Below are positions 37,623 to 47,763 of a stretch of 64,000 bases of DNA, one piece after another. Within the stretch, counting starts at the first letter, position 1. Each line of letters begins with the position of its first letter. Source of the DNA: Niveibacterium sp. SC-1 (lineage in GTDB: Bacteria > Pseudomonadota > Gammaproteobacteria > Burkholderiales > Rhodocyclaceae); assembly GCF_038235435.1 (NCBI RefSeq), contig NZ_CP151275.1, forward strand, positions 2,852,001-2,916,000, written 5' to 3'. Below the pieces are notes generated by a model. The model searched no databases. It was not told where the DNA came from and worked only from the letters and a program-made list of their open reading frames with translations. Position numbers and translations under genes: made by a program.

Positions 37623-39095
37623 TCAGAGTCGATAGTCCAGGCGCAGGCGCTCCTGCAGGCGCTGTGCCTGCGCAAAGGCGTGGCGCAGCACCTGCCGCTC
37701 CAGATGGTTGAGGTCGCGGTGTGGGTCGAGTCGGTTGGGCGAACCGTAGCGCCGCTCGCCCTGCTGGTTGCGCAGGCGCAGCAGCTGAATGAAGTGGAAG
37801 CCGTCGATCACCGCGGCCATGTCCTCGCCCTCGAAAGTCGGATGGGCGGCGGCTTCGCGCAATCGCTGCACGGTACTTGTGGCGCGCAGGCCCTGCCCCA
37901 ACGCGAAGAGTCGGGCGGCGTCCACGTAGGGCCGGATGCCATGCATCTTCAGCTCCAGAGTGCCGGGGTGCTCGCCGCTGCGCTCCAGCTGAAAGCGCGC
38001 GAACCAGCCCAGCGGAGGCCGGCATTGCAGGGCGTTCGCGGCCATCAGGCGCAGAAAAAGCGCAGCGCCCTGCGCGCGCTCGGTTAGCCAGGCACGCAGT
38101 TCATCGGCCAGGCGTGCCTCGCCATGCAGCGCACGGAAGTCGAAGAAGATGCTGGCCTTGAGCAGGGCCGCGGGTTCGGCCTCGTTGATCCAGCCGGCGA
38201 AGCGGCTCCGCCACTCGGCGCTCGAGAGGCACCACTGCGGATTGCCCGCCATGATCTGGCCGCGGCAGAGCGGAAATCCGCAAGCGGCGAGCGCCGCGTT
38301 CACCGCTTTCGCGAAGGCGATGAAGCGCGGCCGCAGGATTTCGGCCTCCGCCGCATCGGCCGCCTCGAAGACAAGCCCGTTGTCCTGGTCCGTTGCGAGG
38401 GTCTGCTCGAAGCGTCCTTCCGAGCCGAGCGCGAGCCAGCACCATGGCACCTGCGGCAGCGCGTGGTCAGCCGCGACGAGCTCGATCGCCTGCAGGCTCA
38501 CCAGCTCATTGAGGGAGCTGATCCACTGGATCGCCTGCTCGGCCCCCAGGCCCTGCCCCACCAGGCGATGCGAGAAGCTGCGTACCGCGCGCGCGGCCTC
38601 GGCCAGCGCGGCAATGTCGCGCGCAGAGAGCACCGCGTTGACGACATCTTCCGAAGCCAGACGCTGGGCGCTGTAAAGGTCGCCGCGCGAGACCACGCCG
38701 AGCAGGCGGCCGTCGGCTTCGGTCACACACACATAGCGGATGTTGCGGCGGGCCATCAACAACACGGCCTCGTAGGCGGAAGCATCGGCGGAAAGGGTGA
38801 ACACCCGCGTGGTCATCACTTCTTCCACCGGCCGCCACAGGTCGCCTTCGGCGGCCAGCACGATGCGGCTGAGCACATCGCTGAAGGTCAGGATGCCGCG
38901 CGGCCGCGCGTCGTCGTCGACCACGATCACCGAGCCGATGCGCAGCGCATTCATCTGCTCGAGCGCATCGCGCACCGGCGTCACCGGCGTCACAGTAAAA
39001 GGCTGACGGCGAATCAGGCCGCGCAGGGGATCGTGGAGCGAGAAGGCGGCCGTTGACGCGGTCAGCGCGCCAAGCTCAGTAGCGGAGGCGCGCAT
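37623..39095 (-). CDS. CBS-pair and DUF294 nucleotidyltransferase-like regulator
   Basis: A 490-residue protein. Two CBS motifs (~35-160: IGSVIVVDDDARPRGILTFS and IRYVCVTEADGRLLGVVSRG) may sense adenine nucleotides. A DUF294 nucleotidyltransferase domain follows (ALGSEGRFEQTLATDQDNGL, GS and D-x-D motif) with the DUF294 C-terminal helical domain after it. ATG 39095 overlaps the exonuclease gene by 20 bases. Such proteins are encoded with acetate permease and acs genes, but the target of nucleotidyl transfer is unknown. Confidence 0.88.
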   Translation of the reverse strand: MRASATELGALTASTAAFSLHDPLRGLIRRQPFTVTPVTPVRDALEQMNALRIGSVIVVDDDARPRGILTFSDVLSRIVLAAEGDLWRPVEEVMTTRVFTLSADASAYEAVLLMARRNIRYVCVTEADGRLLGVVSRGDLYSAQRLASEDVVNAVLSARDIAALAEAARAVRSFSHRLVGQGLGAEQAIQWISSLNELVSLQAIELVAADHALPQVPWCWLALGSEGRFEQTLATDQDNGLVFEAADAAEAEILRPRFIAFAKAVNAALAACGFPLCRGQIMAGNPQWCLSSAEWRSRFAGWINEAEPAALLKASIFFDFRALHGEARLADELRAWLTERAQGAALFLRLMAANALQCRPPLGWFARFQLERSGEHPGTLELKMHGIRPYVDAARLFALGQGLRATSTVQRLREAAAHPTFEGEDMAAVIDGFHFIQLLRLRNQQGERRYGSPNRLDPHRDLNHLERQVLRHAFAQAQRLQERLRLDYRL

Positions 39096-41211
39096 AGAAG
39101 GTCTTCTCGCAGGCCGTGCGGGCATCGCGCAGGCTGACGATGCCCTTGCCGGCGAGCAGCGGGATCATGCGCAGGAAGAGCTGGGCGGTGAGCAGCGCGT
39201 CGGCCAGGGCCTGGTGACGATCCACGACCGCGATCCCGAAGCGCTCCGCGATTGCCTCCAGGCGGCGGTCCTCTTGCTCCGGATGCAGAACCGCGGAAAG
39301 CAGCAGCGTGTCGAGCACCGGCTGGTCGAAGACGATGCCGGTCTCGGCCTCCTTCATCTGCAGGAAGCGCATGTCGAAAGCGGCGTTGTGCCCCACCAGC
39401 ACGGTGTCGCGCGCGAAGGTGTGGAAGGCCGGCAGTACCTGGGCGATGCTCGGCTGGCCGACCAGCGCCTCGCGGGCGATCCCGTGGATGCGTTGCGAGG
39501 CCGGATCAATCGCACGCGCCGGGTCCACCAATTGCTCAAAGCGCTCGCCGCGCAACAGCTTGCCTTTGACGATGCGCACCGCGCCAAGCTGGATGATCTC
39601 GTCGCCCTCCGAGGGTCGCAGGCCGGTGGTCTCGGTATCGAAGACGGTGTAGGCGAGTTCCGCGAGGCTGCGCGCATCCGGCGCTTCGTCGCGTGCGCCC
39701 CAGGCGAAGAGGTCGAAGTCGTAGTACTCGGGCCGCCCCTTGGGCGAGGGATCCGCGACCTCTGCCTCCCCGCCCGCGGCCGGGAGGCAGAGCATGAAGC
39801 GCGAGAGTGCGCTGGCGCGCTCCCGCTCGTAGAGGATCTCGCCGTCGTGGCGGGAGAGCACGTCGCGGATCGATCGCGGACTGGGTTCGCCACCCAGGCT
39901 CATCGGTTCCATCTCCCAGCCGGCGGCCGTCTCCGACGAGAGCGCGATGCCCGTCCAGCTCAGCCCAAGACGCGCGCGCGAATCCTCCGAGAGCAAGGAC
40001 AGGCGCACTTCGCGCGCCTCGCAGGCGTCGAGCACGCGGCGCGCGAGCGTGGTCAGCACCTGGATCAGCGCAAAGCTCTCCACCTCCAGCCAGAGGCCCG
40101 ACTCCACTGCTTCGATGCGCGTCGCCAGGCCCGTGCGGGCTTCGATCCGCCGCTGCGCGGCAAGCAAGAGATCGCGCGCGGAAATGCGCTCGCGCGCGGT
40201 GGCGCTGAACAACACGTCCGCAAAGTCGCTGCGGGCCGCCGCGATGCGGCCGGCCATCCGTTCGCTCTCCGCCAGCAGGGTCTCGATCGCCGCGCGGTCC
40301 TGCTCGTGCCTCGCCTCCTGCAAGACGCGCGTCTGAGTCTGCAGCACCCGCAGGCTGCCCAGCTGCGCATCGGTCAATTGTTCGAAGAGCCGCTCGCGCC
40401 GCTGGCTCTGCTCGGCCTCGCGCGTCACGTCGTCACTCAGCAGCAAATGCGCATAGATCCGCTCCCCCGCGGGCGCCTCACCCGGCGCGAGCACCGGGCA
40501 GACGCGTACGCGCACCAGTCGGCCGGCCGCCGTGCTGGTGACGAAGCTCACCAGCGCGCTGCTGCTGCCACCGGCCAAGCTCGCGAGGATGCGATCGCGG
40601 GCATGCGCCAGCAGCCGGCGGTCGAAGACGTCGCCGATCGGACGGCCCAGCCCGACCAGGGAGGCCTCGCCCGAGCCCGAAGCGAAGAGCTGTCGCGCGC
40701 GCTCGTTGTAGAGCAGGATGCGGCCTTCCCGATTGCTGGCGATCACCGCCTGCGGCAGCTCGGCCACGAGCGCCGCGAGCTGGTTACGCTCCTGGTCGGC
40801 GCCGGCGCGCACGGCGGCGAGGCGCTCGGTATCTTCCTCGTGCGCGGAGCGCGAAGCCTCGATCAGGCGGGCCATCGGGCCGGCAAGCGGCTCCAGCAAA
40901 CCTGCAGCCTTGAGTGTCGGCGAGATCGCGTCCTGCGGCAGTCCCACACCGAGGTCGGCGGTTTCACCCAGGGCCCGCGCTTCGCGCCGCAGGCGACCCA
41001 ATGCGCGCCACGCCATCACCACCGCCACGACAAAACCCAAGGAGAGAAACAGCAACAGCAGTGGCAGGCGGGTCGATACCGCGGCGGCCATGCGCAGCCG
41101 CTCCGAGGGTTCCATGTCGGCCCACATTGCTGCCATGCCCAGCGCGCCACCCAGCAAGGGCAGCAGGCAAATTCCAAGAAGGAAAGCGCGTGCGCGCAGC
41201 AGCGACATCAT
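39076..41211 (-). CDS. Membrane sensor kinase-like protein fused to a DnaQ-type exonuclease
   Basis: A 711-residue fusion. Two membrane segments (~8-32 and ~48-70), a PAS-like sensor (~145-250, AELPQAVIASNREGRILLYN), and a degenerate histidine-kinase-like helical and ATPase part (~270-480) precede a C-terminal DEDDh exonuclease (FDTETTGLRPSEGDEIIQLG, VGHNAAFDMRFL, HQALADALLTAQLF). No conserved phosphoacceptor His is obvious. Encoded directly after acs and before DUF294 in the same direction; its link between sensing and nucleolysis is unexplained. Confidence 0.85.
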   Translation of the reverse strand: MMSLLRARAFLLGICLLPLLGGALGMAAMWADMEPSERLRMAAAVSTRLPLLLLFLSLGFVVAVVMAWRALGRLRREARALGETADLGVGLPQDAISPTLKAAGLLEPLAGPMARLIEASRSAHEEDTERLAAVRAGADQERNQLAALVAELPQAVIASNREGRILLYNERARQLFASGSGEASLVGLGRPIGDVFDRRLLAHARDRILASLAGGSSSALVSFVTSTAAGRLVRVRVCPVLAPGEAPAGERIYAHLLLSDDVTREAEQSQRRERLFEQLTDAQLGSLRVLQTQTRVLQEARHEQDRAAIETLLAESERMAGRIAAARSDFADVLFSATARERISARDLLLAAQRRIEARTGLATRIEAVESGLWLEVESFALIQVLTTLARRVLDACEAREVRLSLLSEDSRARLGLSWTGIALSSETAAGWEMEPMSLGGEPSPRSIRDVLSRHDGEILYERERASALSRFMLCLPAAGGEAEVADPSPKGRPEYYDFDLFAWGARDEAPDARSLAELAYTVFDTETTGLRPSEGDEIIQLGAVRIVKGKLLRGERFEQLVDPARAIDPASQRIHGIAREALVGQPSIAQVLPAFHTFARDTVLVGHNAAFDMRFLQMKEAETGIVFDQPVLDTLLLSAVLHPEQEDRRLEAIAERFGIAVVDRHQALADALLTAQLFLRMIPLLAGKGIVSLRDARTACEKTFYARLRY

Positions 41212-41261
41212 CGGCGCCAGTCTATAGGCTCGGCATGGCGAGCGAGCGGCCGCATGTCGCG

Positions 41262-41330
41262 CGTTCCGCTGACGAGCGGAACGATGGACGAAAAAAAGCG
41301 GCAGAAGCGTCCCCCAACGCCTCTACCGCC
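41262..41330 (-). terminator. Terminator of acs plus an adjacent hairpin
   Basis: On the minus strand GCGGTAGAGGCGT pairs with ACGCTTCTGCCGC (41298-41329) and is followed by seven T residues (41291-41297), a classical terminator for acs. A second hairpin, CGTTCCGCT-GACG-AGCGGAACG (41262-41283), lies just after it. The 257 bases between acs and the exonuclease gene hold nothing else I recognise. Confidence 0.75.
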
Positions 41331-41468
41331 TTCCAATGGGGTGAGCTTGCACCCACCCTATTCTCTACTCCCGCGCACTGGACCGCTGTGCGATCCGTTT
41401 GCGCCGAGATGGTTGGGCGGCCCCGCCAACGTCCCCTCTCTCCAGTGCGTGTGCGGTGGCCCGAGCGC

Positions 41469-43451
41469 TCAAGCGCTACTTTTTAGTTGTTCCAGAATTG
41501 CCGGATTCTCCAAGGTCGACACATCCTGCGTGATTGCTTCGCCTTTGGCTAGTGCCCGCAGCAATCGACGCATGATTTTTCCGGAACGCGTCTTCGGCAA
41601 GTTCTCGCCGAAACGGATGTCTTTGGGCTTGGCGATCGGGCCGATTTCGCGGCCCACCCAGTCCTGCAGCTCCTTGACCATCTTCTTGGCCGACTCACCC
41701 GTCGGGCGCGCGCCCTTGAGCACCACGAAAGCGCAGATCGCCTCGCCGGTCAGCTCGTCCGGGCGCCCCACCACGGCGGCCTCGGCGACCAGCGGATTGG
41801 CCACCAGGGCCGACTCGATCTCCATCGTGCCCATGCGGTGGCCGGACACGTTGAGTACGTCGTCGATGCGACCGGTGATCGTGAAGTAGCCGTTGTCCTT
41901 GTCGCGGATCGCGCCGTCGCCGGCGAGGTAGTAGCGGCCCTGGAAATCCTGCGGGTAGTAGCTCTTCTTGAAGCGCTCCGGATCGCCCCAGATGTTGCGG
42001 ATCATTGAGGGCCAGGGCTTCTTCACCACCAGGATCCCGCCCTGCCCCCAGGGCACATCGTTGCCGGTCTCATCCACCACTGCGGCCTGGATGCCCGGGA
42101 ACGGCAGCGTGCAGGAGCCAGGAACGAGCGTCGTGACGCCCGGCAGCGGCGTGATCATGTGGCCGCCGGTTTCGGTCTGCCAGAAGGTGTCCACGATCGG
42201 GCAGCGGCTGCCGCCCACATTCTCGTGGTACCACTCCCAGGCCGCCGGATTAATAGGCTCGCCCACCGAACCGAGCAAGCGCAGGCTTGTCAGGTCGTAG
42301 TTGCGCGGATGCGCGGCCGGATTGGCTTCGGACGCCTTGATCAGCGAGCGGATCGCCGTGGGCGCCGTGTAGAAGATCGTCGCCTTGTGGGCGGCGATCA
42401 TCTTCCAGAAGCGGCCCGCGTCCGGATAGGTCGGTACGCCTTCGAAGACGATCTGCGTGCCGCCACAGGCGAGCGGCCCGTAGGTGATGTAGGTGTGGCC
42501 GGTGACCCAGCCGATGTCGGCGGTGCACCAGAAGATGTCGTCCGGTTTCAGATCGAAGGTCCACTTCGTCGTCAGCACCGCATGCAGCAGGTAGCCGCCG
42601 GAGGCATGCTGGACGCCCTTGGGCTTGCCGGTGGAACCGGAGGTGTAGAGGAGGAAGAGCGGATGCTCGGCCTCGACCCATTCCGGTTCGCAGGTCTCGG
42701 ACTGGCTGGCGAGCAGATCCGACAGCCACACATCGCGCCCGGCCGTCATGTTGCAGGGGCCGCCGGTGCGCTTGTACACCACCACGCTGCGGATGCTCTC
42801 GCAGCCGCCCATGGCGAGTGCCTCGTCGATCACCGCCTTGAGCGGAATCGCCTTGCCGCCTCGGCATTGCTCATCCGCCGTAAGCACGGCCACCGCGCCG
42901 GCATCGACGATGCGCTCCTGCACGCTCTTGGCGGAGAAACCACCGAAGACCACCGAGTGCGTGGCACCGATGCGTGCGCAGGCCTGCATCGCGGCGATGC
43001 CTTCGACCGACATCGGCATGTAGATGACGACGCGGTCGCCCTTCTTGATGCCGAGCGACTTCAAGCCGTTGGCGAAGCGGCTCACCAGCGCGAGCAGTTC
43101 GCGATAGCTCACGCGGCGCACGCTGCCATCGTCGGTCTCGAAGATGATCGCGGTCTTGTCGCCCAGGCCGGCCTCGACGTTGCGATCCAGGCAGTTGTAG
43201 GAGACGTTGAGCTTGCCGTCTTCGAACCACTTGAAGAAGGGCGCGTCGCTGGCGTTGAGCACCTTCTCGAAGGGCTGCTTCCAGTTCAGGTGCTCCCGGG
43301 CGAGGCGCGCCCAGTAGCCTTCGTAGTCGCGCTCGGCCTCCTGGCAGAGCGCCTCGTAGGCCGCCACGCCGGAGATGGTGGCCGCGGCCACCACAGAAGG
43401 CGCAGGCGGATAGGTCTTGTGCTCGTGCAGCGCAGTCTCGGTGTTGGACAT
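41469..43451 (-). CDS. acs: Acetyl-CoA synthetase
   Basis: A 660-residue AMP-forming acetate-CoA ligase. Motifs present: [20 protein letters not shown] (P-loop), [20 protein letters not shown] (acetate and AMP site), [20 protein letters not shown], and the C-terminal [14 protein letters not shown] with the lysine that is acetylated for control. ATG 43451 ([20 protein letters not shown]) gives the family length; the longer frame adds Arg-rich sequence. It activates acetate for the TCA cycle. The divergent neighbour is fumarase. Confidence 0.97.
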   Translation of the reverse strand: MSNTETALHEHKTYPPAPSVVAAATISGVAAYEALCQEAERDYEGYWARLAREHLNWKQPFEKVLNASDAPFFKWFEDGKLNVSYNCLDRNVEAGLGDKTAIIFETDDGSVRRVSYRELLALVSRFANGLKSLGIKKGDRVVIYMPMSVEGIAAMQACARIGATHSVVFGGFSAKSVQERIVDAGAVAVLTADEQCRGGKAIPLKAVIDEALAMGGCESIRSVVVYKRTGGPCNMTAGRDVWLSDLLASQSETCEPEWVEAEHPLFLLYTSGSTGKPKGVQHASGGYLLHAVLTTKWTFDLKPDDIFWCTADIGWVTGHTYITYGPLACGGTQIVFEGVPTYPDAGRFWKMIAAHKATIFYTAPTAIRSLIKASEANPAAHPRNYDLTSLRLLGSVGEPINPAAWEWYHENVGGSRCPIVDTFWQTETGGHMITPLPGVTTLVPGSCTLPFPGIQAAVVDETGNDVPWGQGGILVVKKPWPSMIRNIWGDPERFKKSYYPQDFQGRYYLAGDGAIRDKDNGYFTITGRIDDVLNVSGHRMGTMEIESALVANPLVAEAAVVGRPDELTGEAICAFVVLKGARPTGESAKKMVKELQDWVGREIGPIAKPKDIRFGENLPKTRSGKIMRRLLRALAKGEAITQDVSTLENPAILEQLKSSA

Positions 43452-43623
43452 GGGAATCAGCCTCCTCCAGGCAAGCGATCGGGACGGACCACTTGGTCGC
43501 CGCACGATTCTCCGCACGGGGCCCGCAATCCTTTGTCTGGCGCGCATTACAGCCGGGGAGGCTTACGCTGCTCTTACACCCCCGCGGCCACGCGGCAAGG
43601 AGCGCGCCGTGAACAGATGTCGC

Positions 43624-43632
43624 TGCTAAAAT
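43624..43632 (+). promoter_or_regulatory. Extended -10 element before fumarase
   Basis: TGCTAAAAT is a good extended -10 box (TG-N-TAAAAT), 62 bases upstream of the fumarase ATG. No clear -35 is present, which extended -10 promoters do not need. It lies in the 243-bp gap shared with the divergent acs gene. Confidence 0.4.
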
Positions 43633-43694
43633 CGCGCACTGCACTGCAGCGCCTTACAGCGTCGCATCAACATTCTGATCCGAAAGCGCAACAC

Positions 43695-45215
43695 ATGAGC
43701 ACCGTCATCAAGCAGGCCGACCTGATCGATAGCGTCACCGGGGCCCTGCAGTACATCAGCTATTACCACCCGGTCGACTACATCAAGAACCTGGCCCGCG
43801 CCTACGAGCTGGAACAGAGCGACGCCGCCAAGGACGCGATGGCCCAGATCCTGATCAACTCGCGCCTGTGCGCCGAAGGCCACCGTCCGATCTGTCAGGA
43901 CACCGGCATCGTCACGGTGTTCGTGAAGGTGGGGATGGACGTGCGCTGGGAAGGCTTCACCGGCTCGCTGGATGACGCCATCAACGAGGGCGTGCGTCGC
44001 GCCTACAACGATCCGGACAACAAGCTGCGCGCCTCCATCCTTCTGGACCCGGCCGGCGCGCGCAAGAACAGCCGCGACAACACGCCGGCGGTGATCCACT
44101 ACAGCCTCGTGCCGGGCAACACCGTGGATATCACCGTGGCGGCCAAGGGCGGCGGCTCGGAGAACAAGAGCAAGATGGCCATGCTCAACCCCTCCGACTC
44201 CATCGTGGACTGGGTGCTCAAGACCGTGCCGACCATGGGCGCGGGCTGGTGTCCGCCGGGGATGCTGGGCATCGGCATCGGCGGTACAGCAGAGAAGGCC
44301 GCGCTCCTCGCCAAGGAGTCGCTGATGGATCCGATCGACATGCAGGAGCTCATCGCGCGCGGTCCGCAGAATCGCATCGAGGAACTGCGCGTCGAACTCT
44401 ACGAGAAGGTCAATGCGCTGGGCATCGGCGCACAGGGCCTGGGTGGCCTCACCACCGTGCTCGACGTGAAAATCCTCGACTACCCGACGCATGCCGCCTC
44501 GCTGCCGATCGCGATGATCCCGAACTGCGCCGCCACGCGCCACGCGCACTTCGTACTGGACGGCTCGGGCCCGGTCCATCTGGACCCGCCTTCGCTGGAC
44601 GACTGGCCCTCGCTCACCTACGACACGTCCAAGGGCAAGCGCGTCAATCTCGATACCGTCACCCGCGAGGAAGTCGCATCCTGGAAGCCGGGCGACGTGC
44701 TGCTGCTCAACGGCAAGATGCTCACGGGCCGCGACGCCGCGCACAAGCGCATGGTCGATATGCTCAACAAGGGCGAATCGCTGCCGGTCGATCTGGCCGG
44801 GCGCTTCATCTACTACGTCGGCCCGGTCGATCCGGTCCGCGATGAAGTCGTCGGCCCTGCCGGCCCGACCACTGCGACCCGCATGGACAAGTTCACCGAA
44901 CAAGTGCTCGCGCAGACCGGCCTGCTGGGCATGATCGGCAAGTCCGAACGCGGCCCGACCGCAATCGAGGCGATCAAGAAGCACCAGTCGGTCTACCTGA
45001 TGGCGGTGGGCGGCGCGGCCTACCTCGTGTCCAAGGCGATCAAGGCGTCGCGCACCGTGGCTTTCGCGGACCTCGGCATGGAAGCGATCTACGAATTCAC
45101 CGTGCAGGACATGCCGGTCACGGTGGCGGTGGATTCGGCGGGCACCTCGGTGCACAACACCGGACCCAAGGAATGGCAGGCGAAGATCGGTAAGATCCCC
45201 GTCGCGGTCGCCTGA
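43695..45215 (+). CDS. fumA: Fumarate hydratase class I
   Basis: A 506-residue single-chain iron-sulfur fumarase. It has the N-terminal alpha-type domain with the cluster cysteines in RPICQDTGIVTVF, in MGAGWCPPGMLGIGIGG and in MIPNCAATRHAHF, and the C-terminal beta-type domain with MLTGRDAAHKRMVDML and GRFIYYVGPVDPV. It converts fumarate to malate. ATG 43695 gives the family length. The frame extended upstream is antisense to acs and is a shadow. Confidence 0.95.
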   Translation: MSTVIKQADLIDSVTGALQYISYYHPVDYIKNLARAYELEQSDAAKDAMAQILINSRLCAEGHRPICQDTGIVTVFVKVGMDVRWEGFTGSLDDAINEGVRRAYNDPDNKLRASILLDPAGARKNSRDNTPAVIHYSLVPGNTVDITVAAKGGGSENKSKMAMLNPSDSIVDWVLKTVPTMGAGWCPPGMLGIGIGGTAEKAALLAKESLMDPIDMQELIARGPQNRIEELRVELYEKVNALGIGAQGLGGLTTVLDVKILDYPTHAASLPIAMIPNCAATRHAHFVLDGSGPVHLDPPSLDDWPSLTYDTSKGKRVNLDTVTREEVASWKPGDVLLLNGKMLTGRDAAHKRMVDMLNKGESLPVDLAGRFIYYVGPVDPVRDEVVGPAGPTTATRMDKFTEQVLAQTGLLGMIGKSERGPTAIEAIKKHQSVYLMAVGGAAYLVSKAIKASRTVAFADLGMEAIYEFTVQDMPVTVAVDSAGTSVHNTGPKEWQAKIGKIPVAVA

Positions 45216-45227
45216 GCGCGACGCGCA

Positions 45228-45251
45228 GCGGAAGGGCCCCGGCCCTTCCGC
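45228..45251 (+). terminator. GC-rich hairpin after fumarase
   Basis: GCGGAAGGGCC (45228-45238) and GGCCCTTCCGC (45241-45251) form a near-perfect stem 12 bases past the stop. There is no T-run, so it is a weak or Rho-assisted terminator, or an mRNA 3'-stabilising hairpin. The next gene, 38 bases on, may be read through. Confidence 0.5.
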
Positions 45252-45288
45252 ATTCCAGCGGTCTCACCTTCTCGAAAGGGCTGCACTC

Positions 45289-45555
45289 ATGGAAACACTG
45301 CGTTACCTCGCCATCGAATTCCTGGATGGCAAGCGCGAGACCTTCACGTTTCCCGCACAGACCCAGGACAGCGGCGCGCGCAAGCTGCGCTTCGCGGACT
45401 TCCTGCAAGGCCAGTTCGTGATCGTGCAGCTCGATCAGGAGATCCAGCTCTTCCCGATCAGCGCGATCCGCTCCATCCGGGTTTCCGGCTTCAGCGATGC
45501 TCCGGATGGCAGCGCCCTGCCGCCATACGCGATCCGCGGCGCCGAACAGCACTGA
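45289..45555 (+). CDS. Small conserved protein, unknown function
   Basis: An 88-residue soluble protein (METLRYLAIEFLDGKRETFT). The beta pattern (KLRFADFLQGQFVIVQLDQE, IQLFPISAIRSIRVSG) looks like a small barrel. AAAGG lies before the ATG. It follows fumarase in the same direction. No function known to me. Confidence 0.65.
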   Translation: METLRYLAIEFLDGKRETFTFPAQTQDSGARKLRFADFLQGQFVIVQLDQEIQLFPISAIRSIRVSGFSDAPDGSALPPYAIRGAEQH

Positions 45556-45575
45556 GCGCAAATCCCTGCGCGGGA

Positions 45576-46583
45576 CTAGTCCTCGCGCAGCCTGCGCATC
45601 GCCCACACGCCGCCCAGGCCCGTCAGTGACACCACGAAGACCAGCACGAGCCAGAAGCCGTGGTGGTTCTCGGCGAGCGGCACGCCGCCGACGTTCATGC
45701 CCAGAAGGCCTGCGATCAGGTTGATCGGCAGCGCCACCACGGTCACCACCGTGAGCACGAAGAGCGTGCGATTGCTCTGCTCATTCACATGGGCCGCCAG
45801 TTCCTCCTGCAGCACCTTCACCCGTTCCACCAGCGCCGCGGTATCGGCGATCACGGTAGAGAACTCCTCGGCCGCCTCGCGCAGTTCCTGCACGTCCTCG
45901 CTGCTCACCCAGTCCGGTGGCCGGTTGAGCAGGCGGAACAGGGCCGCGGGCTCAGGTGCCAGCAGGCGCTGCAGACGCACCAGCACCCGCCGCATCGCCG
46001 CCAGCGCGGTGCGATTGCCGCGATGGCGTGCCAGCAGTTCGTCCTCTGCCGTATCGGTACGCGCGGTCGCGTCGCGCACGATCTGCACCATCACCTCGGC
46101 CTGATCACGCAGCAGGTGCGCCAGCAGGTCCGAGGGCGAACGCAGGATCTCGCCGCTGCGCACCGCGCTACGCAGGCGGTCAATGGAGCGCAGCGGCTTG
46201 AGCCGTGCGCTGACGGCCAGCCCCGGTTGCACCGCGAGCCACAAGGTCGCGACGTTGGAGGGATCGAAGGAGAAATCGAAGGCCACGTCGTTGACGATGG
46301 CGAGCAGGCAATCGCCTTCCTGCTCCACGCGGGTGGAGCGCATCCCCTCCCGCTGGCTCTCGAAGAAGGCCTCAGGGAGTTCGAGATGGCTGCGCATCCA
46401 GCGCTCGGCTGCCACGTTGGCGAGATTGAAGTGCAGCCAGGTAAAACCGTCGGCGGCGGGACGGCAATGCAGCGCCGCGGCTTCGGCATCCAATGCGACC
46501 GGCGCGCTGCCGTCGCCGGGAAAGAAGTAGGCGCAGATCAGGCCGGCGTGGTCCGATCCGTAGGTGATGGTGGTCTGTTGCAA
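45576..46583 (-). CDS. CorA/ZntB-family cation transporter
   Basis: A 335-residue protein with a large soluble N-terminal domain, a long helix (~220-265) and two C-terminal membrane segments (LFVLTVVTVVALPINLIAGL and FWLVLVFVVSLTGLGGVW). The GMN signature between them (LLGMNVGGVPL) defines the family; GMNVGG is the ZntB-like form. It forms a pentamer for Mg2+ or Zn2+ transport. Its 3' end lies 20 bases from the convergent small gene. Confidence 0.85.
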   Translation of the reverse strand: MQQTTITYGSDHAGLICAYFFPGDGSAPVALDAEAAALHCRPAADGFTWLHFNLANVAAERWMRSHLELPEAFFESQREGMRSTRVEQEGDCLLAIVNDVAFDFSFDPSNVATLWLAVQPGLAVSARLKPLRSIDRLRSAVRSGEILRSPSDLLAHLLRDQAEVMVQIVRDATARTDTAEDELLARHRGNRTALAAMRRVLVRLQRLLAPEPAALFRLLNRPPDWVSSEDVQELREAAEEFSTVIADTAALVERVKVLQEELAAHVNEQSNRTLFVLTVVTVVALPINLIAGLLGMNVGGVPLAENHHGFWLVLVFVVSLTGLGGVWAMRRLRED

Positions 46584-46756
46584 GACGAAGCTCCCCGCCG
46601 CGGTGTGCGGCGCTTGCGGAGAGCTTTACTACGATTTCGTGACAGCCTCGCGACAGCGTGCGTGGCAGAAAGCCAGGAACGCTCCAAGCCCGCTTTGCGC
46701 GCCCGCAGCGCCGGGCGTCGCCATGCAACGCGCCCGGGCAGGTTCACACAGGCACG

Positions 46757-47659
46757 TCAGACGCGCACGCGCTCGCCGCCCAGCGCGGCCACGAATTCGG
46801 GGAGGAAGCGTTCGAGCTCGGCCGTCATCAGGGCGAAATCCGCCTCGAACTGTTCATCGCCCTGGGCCGCCGCCTTCTCGGCCTCTTCCTGCACGAGATC
46901 CAGGAAGGCCAGGCGCTTGACCTCGCCGCGCTCGGTGAGCACGAAGGAGACGCGATCGTCGAAGGTAAGCGCCAGGCGCGTGGGCACCTTGCCGGCGGCC
47001 AGGTGCTCGGGGATCTCCTTGCCGTCCAGCGGATGGCGGGCGTAGCGCACGGCCGCTTTCTCATCGGTGGTCGCCCGCAGCTCGCAGTCGCGGTCGATGG
47101 TGAAGTTGGGCACCGCTTCATTGGCGGTCAGCCACTCGGTCATCACCGAGGTCGGCGAACGCTCGGTGTCAAGCAGGCGCAAGGGCAACTCGTCCAGGAC
47201 GTCATGCAGGGCCTCGATCAGCTCGTCGGCCTTGGCGGGGCTACCGGCATCGACGATCAGCCAGCCGTTCTTCGGATCGATCCAGGCGAAGGTGGTGCGG
47301 CGACGCGTGAAGGCGCGCGGCAGCAGCTCCTGCGTGACCGCCTCCTTGATCTCCTTCATCTGCTTGCGGCCGGGCTTGTAACCCTGCTGCGCCTCGATTT
47401 CCTCGGCACGGTCATTGGCCACTTGCTTCACGACGGACGAGGGCAGCAGCTTCTGTTCGGTACGCAGGGCGACCAGCCACTGGCCGTGGTTGCCGAAGAC
47501 CAGCACGTCGCTGCCGTTGGGCGAGACCCAACCGGTGCTCTGCATGTCCTGCGAGCCGCAGCGGACGAAGGGCTTCTTGGCGAGACGCTCTTCCAGGGCT
47601 TCGAGCGTCATCGGCCAGGGAGCGGGAAGGCGGTAGAGCTGAAGGTTCTTGAACCACAT
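46757..47659 (-). CDS. rdgC: Recombination-associated protein RdgC
   Basis: A 300-residue protein with the RdgC opening MWFKNLQLYRLPAPWPMTLE and the typical segments TGWVSPNGSDVLVFGNHGQW and GYKPGRKQMKEIKEAV. RdgC forms a ring around DNA and inhibits RecA. Length matches the family. It is a monocistronic gene on the minus strand. Confidence 0.95.
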   Translation of the reverse strand: MWFKNLQLYRLPAPWPMTLEALEERLAKKPFVRCGSQDMQSTGWVSPNGSDVLVFGNHGQWLVALRTEQKLLPSSVVKQVANDRAEEIEAQQGYKPGRKQMKEIKEAVTQELLPRAFTRRRTTFAWIDPKNGWLIVDAGSPAKADELIEALHDVLDELPLRLLDTERSPTSVMTEWLTANEAVPNFTIDRDCELRATTDEKAAVRYARHPLDGKEIPEHLAAGKVPTRLALTFDDRVSFVLTERGEVKRLAFLDLVQEEAEKAAAQGDEQFEADFALMTAELERFLPEFVAALGGERVRV

Positions 47660-47763
47660 GGCGGGGCAGCAGGCGAGGCAAAGCCGGCAATTGTACCGGA
47701 CCCGACGAGGCAGACTGCCGGTATAGTCCGGCCGCCCTCCTCTCCTCCCGTCCTGACGTCTCC

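Noticed and set aside
39214-41889. An 891-residue plus-strand open frame
   Set aside because: Antisense to the sensor-exonuclease gene and its flank; composition is Arg/Gln/Gly-rich with no fold.
42159-43694. N-terminal extension of the fumarase frame (about 512 residues)
   Set aside because: It runs antisense through acs; fumarase of normal length starts at 43695.
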